Source of the DNA: Bolinopsis microptera
Taxonomy: Eukaryota; Ctenophora; Tentaculata; Lobata; Bolinopsidae
Length of the DNA: 64,000 nt
Assembly (NCBI RefSeq): GCF_026151205.1
Contig: NC_087072.1
Span: 24,641,799-24,705,798, forward strand
Direction: 5' to 3'
The stretch's first letter is position 1, and each line of letters starts with the position of its first letter. Both the position numbers and the translations under genes were made by a program. This document shows positions 11,573 through 21,968 of the stretch, in pieces. The notes under the pieces are model-generated. The model did not search any database, was not told where the DNA came from, and was given only the letters and a program-made list of their open reading frames with translations.

Positions 11573-14500
11573 ATGATAAGGAAACGGATCTTGATCATTA
11601 CCGTTATGGTCGTTTTGTTCATGGAAAGTGTCGCAGATGATTATCATGGTAAGATTTTATACTTATAGCAATTTGTATAATCGTTACAATTTAATTTTAA
11701 CTCATTGAGGTGATCCGTGATGGTGATACATTTACTGGGGTCCTCGTACTTTATAATATACTTTCAGGATGGGAATATGTAAAGATAGATACAATGATAC
11801 CACACGATCTAGAATCCTACCCTCTTCACCTCAAGACAGTCTCGAAAATAAAGGATGGAGATTTCATTAATGTGCTTATCGATCCAAGCAATGAAATTTC
11901 CTTGTCCTTATATTTCACACCTCTTGATGTTGAAATTTATCTTTTCGTGTTTAATGAGAATTTGTGTGCATCTAGGAACGGGCATGCTAATACCACAATA
12001 GATGGTGATTTTATAACAAACAGCACTGAGAATATCTGGTCAATACGAAAGACAAACATTTCACTAGACCTAGATGTGAATAGCATAACATTGTTCCGAT
12101 ACAATTTCTCGAAGATCGAACAGGAGTGTGTAAGTCTACATTCGATAAATGTTGTCGGGATTTATTTCACGTCGGACTTCTCAAGCGATGTAATTGATGA
12201 ACTGCAGTACAAACCCCACAATAGAGGTAATAAGACATTATCTCATTAGAACTACGAAAATCTAATTCCAGACCAGAAAATCCTAAAACAGAATAGTAAT
12301 ACTCCCCAGAACATACATATTAAATATTCATTAATACATTCCTGTCGACATTTTTATTTGTTGAGAGTTTAAATTTAAACTGGTCTAGAAATAGAATTAG
12401 AAATTGCACTGTATGTATTTTTTTTTCAAAGTACATACATACTAATTAGGGGTCGTTATATTATGTGATAACATTTTGGGCAATTTGTACCCCCGCCCCC
12501 TTCTATAAATAAACCACACTAGCGTAATCATGCAATCATTTTTATTATGTGAAAATGTGAACGACCCCTTAACATGCTTAAGATCTGATAAACCACTTCA
12601 GCTAGTGAATGAAGGTAGAAAAACGTAGATTTCTGTGAATAATATCCTTACCTCATTTTCTAGATCATAATCATAAACTTAACTTTCTCAGATTACTCCG
12701 ATTGTCAGGTGAAGGAAGTAGGTAATCCTCCATACTTGAAATTGGCATGCAAATATGACAACACTACCTGGTTTTCGCTGCCCCTTCACTAATAACTACT
12801 ATACAGTCGGCAGTACATTAAGATGTGTTATAACGTTATTTAACTCAGCATGTCCAAAGGACACACATTTTTATCAAGCGTGTGGACACAGTGATTGTAC
12901 TGGATATCAAGTACTGGAGCATTCGACACTCTTCTGTTCAACGTATGTATGCGATATCAGAAACCGTTCATCAGCTTACCAACAACCTCAAGCAGGTACA
13001 ATGAACGAGGCTGAATTTTCTTGCAATGGGAAATATGATTGCCTCAATACTAAAGTAGATGAGCAGTTAGATTGTCGGTTTGATGAGGAAGATCAGTATC
13101 AGTGCAAGGACAACTCTAGTTTAAGAACTAGGAAGAAACTAGCAGCCTCAAAGACGTGTGACAACAAATGCGACTGTTACGATTGTGACGATGAAGCTCA
13201 TTGTAATAGTTTTCACTATGGAATTGAATGTGAATTGAAGGACAAAGGTTCTAATTTTGGTCATTACTACGACGGTGGAAGTTACGCAGCCCCAGGAAAT
13301 ATTTGCGATGGTATTGAACATTGCACTGACAGAAGCGACGAAAAAAATTGTTCTCAATCAAATAAGACTTGCCATGACAGTTGGCACGGTGATGTTCGTT
13401 ACTTGAAAGATAACCAAATATGTGCAGTTCCCCGTGGTTCTGCACTCTGTTCAGATGGTAAAGATCAAGTAAACTGTTCAGACCCTCATAAAATAGCTAT
13501 GTCTTGCTTATTGGCAGGATCTCCCACTAACATCTCAAAATTTGCTGTCTGCAAAGACTACCCGTTGTGTGACGATGACTATAACAACAATTGCCTAGAA
13601 CCAGAGGGAGGGTGTTCTGTCCACAAGAGCTTTCTCTGTGATGGAATAGCAGACTGTCCAGGAGGTTCTGATGAGAGTGAAGTATACTGCTCTCACATGT
13701 CCAGTTTCAACTGTACAAGAAGAGTAGCCAGATTGGAAGCAAAGGGCAACAAAATCGTCCACCCCTTTCCTTTAAGCTGGGCGAATGATAATGAAATAGA
13801 TTGTATGGACGGGAAAGATGAGGACGATACTTATTGGAATGTGTGTGAGTTCGGATCGATTAAACTGTTTATCGAAAAAGAAAGTCGCTGCATGGATGTG
13901 AAGAAATGTAGAGAGCAAGAAGAGAGGTTTATAAGTGTAAAGAACCTGTGTGATAGAGTTGAAAGCTGTGGGGGAGAGAACGATTTATGTGGAGTCTCTA
14001 GAGGCATTCAAACAACTTGGAACACTCTCATCGAACAAAAGGCTGCGGACACAAAAGTAGTATCGTATTGTTTGAAGGGGTTACTGAATCTTCAACGCTC
14101 TGCAAGCCTTCTGCTTCTTGAGAGGGGTACCATCTCCAAACGCATGGGACACTGCACAATTTGTGAGAAAAGGCGGCAAGTTAAATTTACCGAACAGCAA
14201 GTTTGACTGCAGGTTCGTATACGGTGAGATGTATGTTTATCTGGCTTGTTCCAACTCCTGCTTAGCATCCTCCACACCGTGTCCTTTGAGGACAATTCCT
14301 CCTGACACTTGTGTCAACAAGATGAATGAAAGAGTCTTCACAGTTACTGACTCTAACAATCTTACAGTTTCTCTGAGAAAACTGAGGGAGTACCACAATG
14401 AAATTTACCCGTGTGACAATAAGAACTGTGTGCTATACAACGAAGTTTGCAATCTAGTTGATGATTGTGGGGATGGAAGTGATGAAGTTAACTGCACTAA

Positions 14501-15891
14501 TCACTTTTACTGCCCAGAATATAAAGAGTACATACCGCTTACCTCCAAATGTGATGGTCAGGTTGATTGCAGAGATTTCTACGACGAGTGTAACCATGAC
14601 TGCGTCACTACACAGAGGTACATATTCGGCAACAATATTCTGAGAGGCTTGTCGTGGACAGTGGGAATTCTTGCTATCTTGTTCAATGGTTTCAACATCG
14701 TTCATTCTATACTTGAAGCAAGAACAAGAGAGACGTTTGGAGGTCTGATGAACAAATGTTTTATCATTCTCATAAGTTTGGGAGACTTCATAATGGGAAT
14801 ATATTTGGTGGTCATAGCTTGTGTTGATCAACAGTTTGGCGGAAGATATTGTGAATCTAAGTACATCTGGATGTCCTCACAATGGTGCTCACTACTTGGA
14901 ATTATGAGCACATTTGCAACTCAGATCTCACTCTTTTCGATGACAGGTCTGAGTCTGTTCCGAATCTGGACAGTTGGAGATATAATTCAACGTGATAGAT
15001 CCTCAGCCAAGTCAAAATTACAGCTGATTCTAACGATATCAACAATATCATTTTTATCAGCTGCTATGGCATACATACCGGTGTTGACTCAATTGGAGGA
15101 CTTTTTCGTGAACGGACTCTACTACCACGACAACCCTCTTTTCACTGCGTCCGTATCGAAAGATATCCACCGCCAAATATTCCGCAGCAATTATGGATAC
15201 ATGAAGAACACTGATATGTCGTGGAAGTTGATACGATCAATCGTAAGGGACATGTTTACATCTGAATATGGAGGTAAGATATATTTGAACAGGATAAAAT
15301 TCAATTTTACCTAATTTAGATTACTCAAATTAGTGAAGATGATTTTGACTTTTTGTTAGCAAAGAAGAAACAAATAAGTTGAAAAATATACTAACCGGTA
15401 GCATTTTAGGAATAGAAGGAAAAGCAATCCATTTCTACGGAAGTGATGGAGTCTGTATTTTTAAGTACTTGGTGACAAAAGAAGACCCTCAAAAGTGGTA
15501 CAGTTTAACAATTCTGGCAATCAACTTCGTCTGTTTTGTCATCATATCGGTATGCTATATATTTATAACTGCCAGAGTTGTCCGCTCATCAAAGAATACC
15601 TCGAGAAACGACAACACCCAACACACAAGGGACCTCCAGTTGAAAATCAGTGCCATCATCTTTACTGACTTTATGTGCTGGATACCGCTGACCGTCGTTT
15701 GCTTCCTGCACTACGGAGATATCATCAACGCCACCAAATGGTATCCCTACTTCTCAATCGCACTGCTACCGATCAACTCCGTGATAAACCCACTGCTTTA
15801 CAACGGGGATCTAGCAAAGATGTTGATTGGTCCAGTCAGAGTTTTAAACAGATATATGCAGGAAACGAAAGCTAGATGGACAACTACTTGA
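11573..15891 (+). pseudogene. LDLa-rich GRL101/LGR-like 7TM receptor, left copy, frameshifted
   Basis: Four exons in the same structure as the intact copy: 11573-11648 (signal peptide MIRKRILIITVMVVLFMESV), 11768-12226, 12692-15273 and 15410-15891, with introns in phase 1. Exon 3 encodes about nine cysteine-rich LDLa or LDLa-like modules (for example FLCDGIADCPGGSDESEVYC), then TM1-4; exon 4 encodes TM5-7 with NPLLY. Compared with the right copy, exon 3 carries one extra base in each of two places, near 12775 (GGTTTTCGC against GGTTCCGC) and near 14107 (AAGCCTTCTG against AAGCTTCTG). The full receptor therefore cannot be read. Both long part-frames remain open, so the damage looks recent, or could be assembly error. 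Splice sites all look sound. Confidence 0.85.
12449..12568. mobile_element. 120-bp MITE with TTA target duplication (PIF/Harbinger-like)
   Basis: Starts GGGGTCGTT and ends AACGACCCC, with inverted TATGTGATAA/TTATGTGAAA words next in; flanked on both sides by TTA (12446-12448 and 12569-12571). It lies in intron 2 of the left receptor copy and is absent from the corresponding intron of the right copy (25167-25549). Assignment to PIF/Harbinger rests on the 3-bp TTA duplication only. Confidence 0.65.
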
Positions 15892-17125
15892 ACTAGACGA
15901 AGAAAAGTGCAAAATGCAAGCAAAGATAATACTTGTGCAATAAGTGAACTATAAAAGCACCTGACCTCTCGAACAAGGCTGGAAATTTAACAGGAGCAAG
16001 TAAAATCGGGTATCGTAGCCCGCCTTTTTTTTCTTTTTTTGAGAGGCTTGACTTGGATGGCCCACGAAAAGATAACATGAAGATGCTATGCCTGCCTCTG
16101 GGGTATGGTGACTCAGAAGGAGGTTGCCAGAGTTATTCAAGTGAACCAGCCTGCTATTTTATCTTAAAATCTTAATTAACTTGATAAAGTTTTGCACGTT
16201 GTCGGAGGAACCGTTTGACACGTGCACTAGATTTACCTCTCTATCTATTTTGTTTTATTTTTAGCCTATATGAGTATAGAATTATAAAACCTTGTGTGGA
16301 AACGTTTTATTTTTTTAGTTTTCTAGACGAACTTTATTACTAATAGTAATAGTAATTTTTACTCATAAACCCGTCACATAAACATATTATCTGATTATCA
16401 TTGTTATTGAAATATTGGAATTTCAGTTCCTCATAGTGGTCAGTACACATGCAAAGTGTCTTCAAACAACCCTAGATTTGGGTAAGATTGGGAAACAAAA
16501 AGAGAGACTCTTAAAACAACGATAACACGGCCGACAAGAACAAAGACCCATTTTCAGTTAACCGGCAAACATTAGGCAGTTTTTGACCGTCATAGTTATA
16601 CTGTTATGACCGTTGAAGTAGAGCCAACGAAGATACAAACTATTCACAATGCCGACCCACTTTTAAGAATAGAGACATTTTCCACATTTACAAGTCACAT
16701 GACATACTTCCGCAAAATGTATTAAAATTCGTGTCATGATAATCAAATAATTTAACCAAATCCGCCACGACTTGCCAAAATGCCGCATATATATTGTTTC
16801 CTTTTCAGACTGTACCTTACTTATGTTTAATTTACACTAAACACCGCACCTGAGTGTTGCCTCGGATTATGTAATATTACGAAAAGCATTGATGGTAAAT
16901 ACGTCAAAAACTCGCCTCTAAATACGCCGTATTCAAAAATTCTAAGAAATGCGTGAAATACGGCAAAATTTGGCGCATAAATTCTTTGCAGATGGTAAAA
17001 TTTTTCAAAATACGCGCGTATCTCTTTCGAAATACGTGATTACAGATTCTGATTAGTGATATTTGCGCGCGCGTCGCTGGCCCAGTGGTATATATGATAT
17101 ACTTATATAATAGCAATACTGACAG
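15892..17125. other. 3' flank of left receptor and inner edge of the inverted repeat
   Basis: From 15892 to about 16315 the sequence is inverted-repeat arm. Beyond that the spacer begins; nothing recognisable is seen up to 17.1 kb apart from AT-rich DNA. Confidence 0.5.
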
Positions 17126-17332
17126 TTGTTCTGGAGACTTTACGGTGCTCGAATGAAAACAATGCAGCGACTTGCTATTCTTATTGCTTATGCTGCGAAC
17201 AAACCGATCAGTCAGTCTGCTGCAGAGCAGAGCTTCTCAAGTTATAAAGCAGTTATGCCTCCCTCGAGGAATAGACTTTCACCCGACCCAGCAAACCCTA
17301 CCGACTGGTGTATATCTCCAAAAGTAAAATAA
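17126..17332 (+). pseudogene. Possible hAT transposase dimerisation-domain remnant
   Basis: A 68-codon open frame contains ILIAYAANKPISQSAAEQSF followed by SSYKAVMPPSRNRLS. The A-E-x-x-F-S-x-x-K spacing followed by R-x-R-L resembles the conserved C-terminal dimerisation region of hAT transposases (usual form: ER-FS--K-----R--L). No DDE catalytic region or zinc finger is seen nearby, so if correct this is a short relic. A chance or host match is possible. Confidence 0.35.
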
Positions 17333-17362
17333 ATAGAACCTTCCGGTTTTCAACAAAATTTT

Positions 17363-17475
17363 TGTAGGTTTACAACCTACCAGGACTCGCGCCGATATGG
17401 AACAGATATTTTACGAGTATCACCCGTTTACGAGTATCACCCGTTTACGAGTATCACCCGTTAACAACATTTCCG
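17363..17475 (+). repeat. Repeat R4, copy 1
   Basis: Begins with the palindrome GTAGGTTTACAACCTAC, continues GGACTCGCGCCGA, then three tandem TTACGAGTATCACCCG words. Related copies are at 17789-17881 and 61882-61995. Non-coding, probably MITE-derived. Confidence 0.7.
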
Positions 17476-17788
17476 TCTCGTTAATTTAAAGTTAGCTCCC
17501 CAGGAGCCAAATTTGGGACAACTTAGATTCTGAATTAAACCGAAAAGTTTGATTTTGGGCTAAATAAAAGATCACAGCTTTTAAACTTTGTTAAGTAATG
17601 TCGTTGTCATGACTACTAGTACTAGGCTAAATGCAGCGTGCGAAAAGTAAACTTGACGTGACGCGCGACGACAAACGTGCTGTTTAAAATATATCACCTC
17701 TTATCTAGCGAGCCCAGCAGGCGGTAAGGTTTTCTGGGAGACCCAGTTCCAGTGCATTTTTATCTATTACAATATTCGCAGACTAAGA

Positions 17789-17881
17789 TTTGTAGGTTTA
17801 CAACCTACCAGGACGCGCGCCGAGTTGGACTCGTCGACGGTCCAATATATGGAACAGATATTTTACGAGTATCACCCGTTA
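17789..17881 (+). repeat. Repeat R4, copy 2
   Basis: Same start palindrome GTAGGTTTACAACCTAC, then GGACGCGCGCCGAGTTGGAC, a second palindromic word around CTCGTCGACGGTCC, and a single TTTTACGAGTATCACCCG end. Confidence 0.7.
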
Positions 17882-18639
17882 AACTAAGATCACAAGTCTC
17901 TCTTGCTTGAATTTTGAAACCGGATTAACCCGGACTTCCCAGTGGCATAAATTTAAAAAGTGACTAGGAATCCAGCCTAGCGGAAAGAAAAAACGGCTAT
18001 AATAAATCATGTTTATGAACATGATAGCCTGAGGTTCCCAGGTAATTTAAACCTAGTATCAATAACAAAGAAGAGTGCGAGAAGCTTAAGGGATTTCTTT
18101 TACAACATATTCAGAGACAAATTTAAACAAATAGCACACGACCCTTATCACCATTTTCAATGTAATATATAATACCATTTGATGTAACCTGTATTCAGTG
18201 TATGTAATTTTAATTTAGCATTTTAACTAGTACTAGTAGTAGTATAGAAGCATTTATAATCATATTCATATACTAACATTTATACCAATTTTAGCCTGAA
18301 GATGGCGTTGCGCCGAAAATTTGCCCTTACACCTAACTTTCTTGTTTCATTTGTCCTTGTCTCTTCCAACCGGATATTATCCAGATATCAATCATAAAAC
18401 CGTTCACATGTAAATTGCAACCAAGTACGATGACTTGGCATTATCATTGATAATATAAATATTGCGCAAATACGACCTCAAAAAAAGTGACATACAACAG
18501 ATTTATACCGACAGTTAATCAGAAAAAAATCCAACCACGTCGCGTGACACAAAAACCATCCAATCAGAAAACAAGACTATTCAAAAACAAATCTGAATAT
18601 TACAATATCTCCTGTTCATTACAATAACACTAAATTCCT
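17882..18639. other. Non-coding spacer DNA
   Basis: Contains a fragment of repeat R3 (about 17995-18045, GTTTATGAACATGATAGCC) and a GATGGCGTTGCGCCGAAAAT word at about 18.30 kb that looks like the end of a dispersed element. No gene seen; the stretch 18.4-18.6 kb is the 3' flank of the lectin gene. Confidence 0.45.
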
Positions 18640-21104
18640 CTAGTCCTCTTCATCCATAACCTCAGTCCCCTCCTCCTGTACCTCCAACACTATTACTTCG
18701 CACAAAGTGAGGACTCCTTCACCCACCTTCTTCACTGTCACCTCTCTTCCTTCTTTACCGTCACACAGTACTCTGTACATCTTCCTCATTTCATCGTACT
18801 CACTTCTCCGCACTTCTCATCTCCTACCCATACCTGCAAAGGATAAACATCTGAACAATGTGTGGACATTTGTTTAGATCTGAGCTACATTTGCAAATAA
18901 TTCTTGTGATCATTTCAATAATAATATTCCGAGTCAAATTTTTGTTCAGTGATAAATTAAGTCATATTATTTTAGTGGGAACATTACCTGAACGCCATTA
19001 ATGCGCTGAGAGAAAGCATCCATTCTATTGACGATAACTACAGACCTAACAACAGTGCCCTGATCAAGCTTCACTCTCCACCAAGTGCCGTCACCAGAGT
19101 TACCGTCACCAGAGTTACTGTCACCCGAGTTACTGTCACCCGAGTTACTGGTCTCCGACCATGTGCAGGAGTTACTCCGAATCTTCCCACTTGTGTTACC
19201 GTCTACAGCTCTCCCTGCGTTCTTTGCACTGTTGTGTCCCTGGCTAGCTTCTCGTCCCAGTGCCACGTTAGTGTAGGTAGGAATGTGAGGAATGTTCCTG
19301 GACTTCACCACAACCTGAACTTCACACACACTCATCACACCCTGGTCCAGAGTTAGTGAGACTGTGCTCCCTCTCCTCCCTCCACACTCTACAAAGTAAA
19401 TGTTCTCTCCCTCCTTGTAAGTTATCGTCCCACACTGGAAGTCTCCGACCCACACTGCAGTGTTGTTGATCCTCTCCTGTTTACTATCAGCTCTGTTGTA
19501 CACCACCACTCTCTCCACCGGGTACTTGACCCCCACCTCCCATCCCTCCAGATCCACTCTCCACTGGATCTTGTTACCAGGCTGTGTCAGTGTACACGAG
19601 TCTCCCTTCCAGTGGGTAAAGGTTAACCCGTCTATAGCTCTGCTAGCCTCGCCCCCTAAACTTGTGGATGTTTGGTAAGCTCGTCCTGCTGGGGCCACGT
19701 TTATCAGAGGTTCTGAAGTGGAGTCCTGTTCCTGCACAAACACCTCAACCTCACACAGTGTCAGAGCTATTTTCTCCTGTCTGATAGTTATCCTACCCCC
19801 TGTAGAGTTACACGGTATGTTGTACAGTATTTCACCTTCCACATGAGCTATCCGACCACATAACTCATCCTCCAGCCACACCTCCGCTCCGTGCAACCGT
19901 TCCCCACAACAATCCTTCCTGTTGAATATCACCACACTCTTGACCCCGTACTTTACTCCAAGCCTACCCCCTGGTAGCCACAGTGTCCACGTGTTCAAAG
20001 TCTGAGACTTGGTCATACTACAGCTGCCTTTATTCAGAGCACCTGTCCTCTTCCCGTCTACTGCTCTAGAGGCGTTGAACCTGTCCTGGTAGTCAGACGA
20101 TTGGGTTGCTGTACTGTTGAGTGCTATATTTACGTAGGGGAAGTGAGAGTGTTGTTCTGATACCATCACCTGTACTTCACACAGTGATAACATTTCCTTC
20201 TTTTGCTTTATCAATACCTCGTTTCCTGGAAGTGGAGAGGCCGATTTATATTTATTTTACTGTCTTACGATTGAAAAATAAATCTGATCAGCTTTTGATG
20301 CCGTTAGCACAATTAAGTACAAGATCTGTCTGATAATAAATGTTTTGTTAAATTGACCTAGGTAATTGAACGTAAAAAATGTACTCACCATAGGTTTGAT
20401 TACAGTTTATTTTGTAAACTGACTGATCTTTAACATAGTTAATAGTACCACACAAAATTGGAGAGTCTTTATTAACTGTCTTTACAAACACCTGTTATTA
20501 AATTTATCAATAACGATGTTGTATTTTGGTGAGGCTGAAAGCTGAATCTTTATTGTTGCCGTTTAAATTTAGTTTTCATTGTAAATAGGTATAATGTATA
20601 AGATGAACTTTCGTGCATTGAGAAAGATCTGAGCCTAGGCGCCTATACCTGAACATCGTGGATTCTCTTCTGCCTGTTATCCAGCCTATTGTAGATGAGA
20701 ACGTGGTCTACTGGTACAGCCAGGTTTAAAAAGGAATGTCTCAGCTTGACGCTCCACCAGTTCTCCTCCTCTGAAGCCGTCAGCGCACAACTCCCGTCAC
20801 TCAGCTTCCCACTAATGTTCCCATCTATAGCTAGATCAGCTCTACTCCCACTTTTAGAGGAGCTCGCTTGTGCGTATCCTCCTGGTGCAACATTACGGTA
20901 CCCACTATTACCACTATTACCACTATTACCACTACTGTCGCTTATGTCGCTTGTGTCGCTTGTGTCGCTTGTGTCGCTTGTGTCGCTTGTGTCGCTTGTG
21001 TCGCTTGTGTCGCTTGTGTCGCTTGTGTCACTTTTGTCGCCTGTGTCGCTTGTGTCGACGATACAGGCCAGCGCTATCGCAAACAGCACAACTAAACGGA
21101 ACAT
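18640..21104 (-). CDS. Secreted protein with four F-type lectin (fucolectin-like) domains
   Basis: Four exons on the minus strand: 20649-21104, 20389-20491, 18988-20225 and 18640-18833, with phases that match at each junction. Exon 1 starts with a signal peptide (MFRLVVLFAIALACIV), then a low-complexity SDT/SGN repeat stalk, then domain 1 (NVAPGGYAQASSS). Exon 3 carries domains 2, 3 and most of 4. Each shows the F-lectin pattern: NVALxxxASQ start, AVDGxxxG, a cysteine before the W-x-V-x-L strand, VVIxNRxD, and the closing LTLCEVEVxVxE. F-type lectins bind fucose-containing glycans and commonly act in innate recognition or adhesion; binding here is inferred. Domain 4 has an inserted SNSGD repeat. 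Exon 4 completes domain 4 (VWVGDEKCG to LTLCEVIVLEVQ), but the two halves lie in different frames: its length of 194 nt is not a multiple of three, suggesting one missing base or a sequence error. Confidence 0.8.
20937..21056. repeat. 9-bp coding minisatellite (SDT)n in lectin exon 1
   Basis: Tandem 9-bp units (GTCGCTTGTG on plus) encode Ser-Asp-Thr about a dozen times on the minus strand, preceded towards the lectin domain by three SGN units. It forms an acidic, hydroxyl-rich linker between signal peptide and first lectin domain, likely length-polymorphic and possibly O-glycosylated. Confidence 0.85.
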
Positions 21105-21662
21105 GTTTTAAAAAGTGAGAAACAATTTCTAAACTTTAAGGAGTACGTTCTTTATTTGCGTTTTAAGCCCAGTAACCTCCTTTGTTGGATTGTCTTGAAA
21201 AGGACAAAAGAATTCCTGGTCGAAGAGTCTTGTCAGTGGTTCGGCCCTCCTGACATATTGTTAGCTAACAAGGGTTTTACAAACAATGGGTATAATTATT
21301 ATACTCCACAATTAAAGCTTTATAAAGGTCCGGTCATGTGGAAGCTTGCTTTAAGGCCTTCTCAATTCTAGCACGATCTCAATCATTAGTGTACACTGTA
21401 CATTCATAACACTTTCAATTGAAACTTACTTTAATTTTTGGGTGACGGACGTATTAGTTCAATAAACAATCCCAGGACGTCATTTATATTTTGTATTTCA
21501 ATTTTGCTGAAGATAAACCTCGTCCAAAATATATTTTTATAAAATTTTAGATTTTCATCGAATTTGTGTCTTTCAAAAAGTTAAACGATGATGATAAAAG
21601 AAATTAAATTAAAAATCACCGAACTTATTCAACAAAATCTAAAACACTTTTGATCGGGTAGA
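21105..21662. other. 5' flank of the lectin gene, right edge of the spacer
   Basis: AT-rich, no gene recognised. The lectin promoter should lie in the first few hundred bases; no clear TATA element could be fixed. Confidence 0.4.
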
Positions 21663-21968
21663 AAAAAATAAAACGATTCCACACAAGTTTTTATAACTGC
21701 AGGCTTAAAATGAAACAAAATAGATAGAGAGGTAAATCTAGCGCACGTGTCGAACAGTTCCTCCCATGCAACATGCAACACTTTATCAATTAAGATTTTA
21801 AGATAAAATAGCAGGCTGGTTCACGATACCCGATTTTACTTGCTCCTGTTAAATTTCTAGCCTTGTTCGAGAGGTCAAGTGCTTTTATAATTCACTTATT
21901 GCACAAGTAGAGGTGGGGAGAGGGTTTCGTTTCTCCGAATTATCTTTGCTTGCATTTTGCACTTTTCT

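Larger units (their letters stand above)
8960..16315 (+). repeat. Left arm of a ~23-kb inverted duplication
   Basis: Read inverted, this stretch matches 21663-31970. Anchors are 8.96-9.08 kb with 31.86-31.97 kb, 9.29-9.34 kb with 30.96-31.01 kb, the LINE fragment, the truncated exon chimera, all four receptor exons, and 16.18-16.31 kb with 21.66-21.80 kb. The arms differ by substitutions, small indels and several private insertions (R1 copy 3 on the right, a 120-bp MITE on the left), so they are not recent identical copies. Confidence 0.88.

Noticed and set aside
14454-14831. 125-codon minus-strand frame, mirrored at 23029-23406
   Set aside because: Antisense shadow of the receptor exon; present twice only because the gene is.
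18290-18365. GATGGCGTTGCGCCGAAAAT word as the end of a known retroelement
   Set aside because: Looks familiar, but too short to assign to any family.
20695-21118. Several plus-strand frames with VSLVSL or RLCRLC repeats
   Set aside because: Antisense shadows of the (SDT)n minisatellite in the lectin gene.
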